A DNA stretch of 6,084 nt from an uncultured Odoribacter sp. (lineage in GTDB: Bacteria > Bacteroidota > Bacteroidia > Bacteroidales > Marinifilaceae), in the NCBI GenBank assembly GCA_947176455.1, contig CAMWQQ010000099.1:1-6084 (forward strand), written 5' to 3'. The notes under the pieces are model-generated. The model ran no database searches and had not been told where the DNA came from. It was given only the letters and a program-made list of their open reading frames with translations. Of this stretch, positions 5,443 through 6,084 are shown in pieces. The position numbers were made by a program, and so were the translations under genes. The stretch's first letter is position 1. Every line of letters starts with the position of its first letter.

Positions 5443-6084
5443 ATGAAAAAAATCTGCAAGTATTGTAGACGCCGGATGAAAATTTTCGATTGGAGGTTTT
5501 TGCTGGCGGCTATCATGGTCGGGGCGGTTTTATGCGTTCCGACCGGGGGTATGGCTCAAAAAGCGGTGCGTCAGCATGTGACGCTGGAGTTGAAGGATGC
5601 TACATTGACTCGGCTTTTTGAGGAGATAATGAAACAGACGGATTATCGTTTTTTCTTCAATGATGTTCAAGAGAGGAGTTTCAAGGGAATCACTATCTCG
5701 GTGGAGCATGAGCGGTTGGATAGCGTGTTGACCCATGTGTTTCAAGGAAGCCGTTATACGTATCGAATGGTCGGAGTACAGGTGGTGATTGTGGAGCGTC
5801 CCGTGGAGTTGCCGAATCAAAACGTGAAGCGGGCGGATGTCACGTTGCTGGTGCGAGACAGCACGGAGGGATATCCTTTGGTCGGAGTTGCCTGTATCAT
5901 GAGCGAATTGGGTATTTATGGCGTAACGGATGTGAACGGGGTGGCTGTTCTGCGTCAGGTTCCGTTGGGAGAGAACGAATTGAATCTGTCGTTTCTGGGA
6001 TACGAGAATTACCGGAAGATGATTGACGTGAAAGAGAATTTCTCGTTGGAAGTGAAGCTGGTCGAGACTTCTCTGGCTTTGGAC
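5443..6084 (+). CDS. SusC/RagA-like TonB-dependent receptor with STN domain, 5' part (3' end outside window)
   Basis: The frame is open from the ATG at 5443 to the window end (214 codons). It encodes the N-terminal part of an outer-membrane TonB-dependent transporter that takes up a large substrate and also signals. A basic N-terminus (MKKICKYCRRR) and a hydrophobic stretch (about 19-36) form a signal peptide with likely cleavage after GGMA (38). An ATG at 5476 (residue 12) would give a more usual 27-residue signal peptide and remains possible. Residues about 46-118 form an STN domain (VTLELKDATLTRLFEEIMKQ, then YRFFFND and ITISVEHERLDSVL), the module that contacts the FecR protein. Residues about 131-208 form a carboxypeptidase-regulatory-like beta-sandwich (PLVGVACIMSELGIYGVTDVNG, described here by its PLVGV and GVTDVNG parts). 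The window ends at about where the TonB box and plug would begin, so the barrel, the substrate and any SusD partner cannot be seen. Confidence 0.9.
   Translation, partial: MKKICKYCRRRMKIFDWRFLLAAIMVGAVLCVPTGGMAQKAVRQHVTLELKDATLTRLFEEIMKQTDYRFFFNDVQERSFKGITISVEHERLDSVLTHVFQGSRYTYRMVGVQVVIVERPVELPNQNVKRADVTLLVRDSTEGYPLVGVACIMSELGIYGVTDVNGVAVLRQVPLGENELNLSFLGYENYRKMIDVKENFSLEVKLVETSLALD

Noticed and set aside
5466..5540. Lipoprotein signal in the receptor N-terminus (VLC at residues 29-31)
   Set aside because: The residues before the cysteine (AVL) do not fit a lipobox, which needs a small residue at -1, and a better signal peptidase I site (GGMA) follows.

Overview
The window looks like a chromosomal stretch from a member of Bacteroidota, most likely order Bacteroidales. 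Three things point that way. There is a three-gene run of ECF sigma factor, FecR-type anti-sigma factor and SusC-like receptor with an N-terminal STN domain. There is a TAnnTTTG-type -7 promoter box. Starts are preceded by A-rich sequence without Shine-Dalgarno motifs. The protein style recalls Odoribacteraceae (Butyricimonas/Odoribacter), but that is an impression and not a demonstrated placement. All five genes are on the + strand.

Region 1 (1-2040): the 3' part of pnp (polynucleotide phosphorylase), cut by the left window edge, followed by a convincing intrinsic terminator. Region 2 (2041-3466): a regulatory gap with a good -7 box flanked by two similar ATTC-N8-GAAT dyads, then a membrane redox protein that joins an extracytoplasmic FMN-binding domain (SGAT flavinylation motif) to a NosR/NapH-like membrane part with two CxxxCP motifs. 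It lacks the C-terminal ferredoxin domain of NosR. Region 3 (3531-6084): an ECF sigma factor, its FecR-like anti-sigma factor, and the beginning of an STN-containing SusC/RagA-type TonB-dependent receptor, cut by the right window edge. A strong hairpin starts at the last base of the fecR stop codon and separates regulator from receptor.

Region 3 forms a standard cell-surface signalling relay by family knowledge. Substrate binding at the outer-membrane receptor is sensed through the periplasmic STN domain, passed to the periplasmic part of the FecR protein, and releases the ECF sigma factor to transcribe the receptor operon. The substrate cannot be read from this window because the receptor barrel and any SusD partner lie beyond its end. 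The redox gene sits 64 bp upstream of the sigma gene with no evident terminator between them, so read-through is possible but a functional link is not shown.

I see no RNA genes, CRISPR arrays, insertion sequences or minus-strand genes. I found nothing that amounts to a clearly new system. The most worthwhile leads are the paired dyads at the redox gene promoter, the reduced NosR-like architecture, the hairpin at the anti-sigma/receptor junction, and a 14-bp tandem repeat running over the stop codon of the sigma gene.
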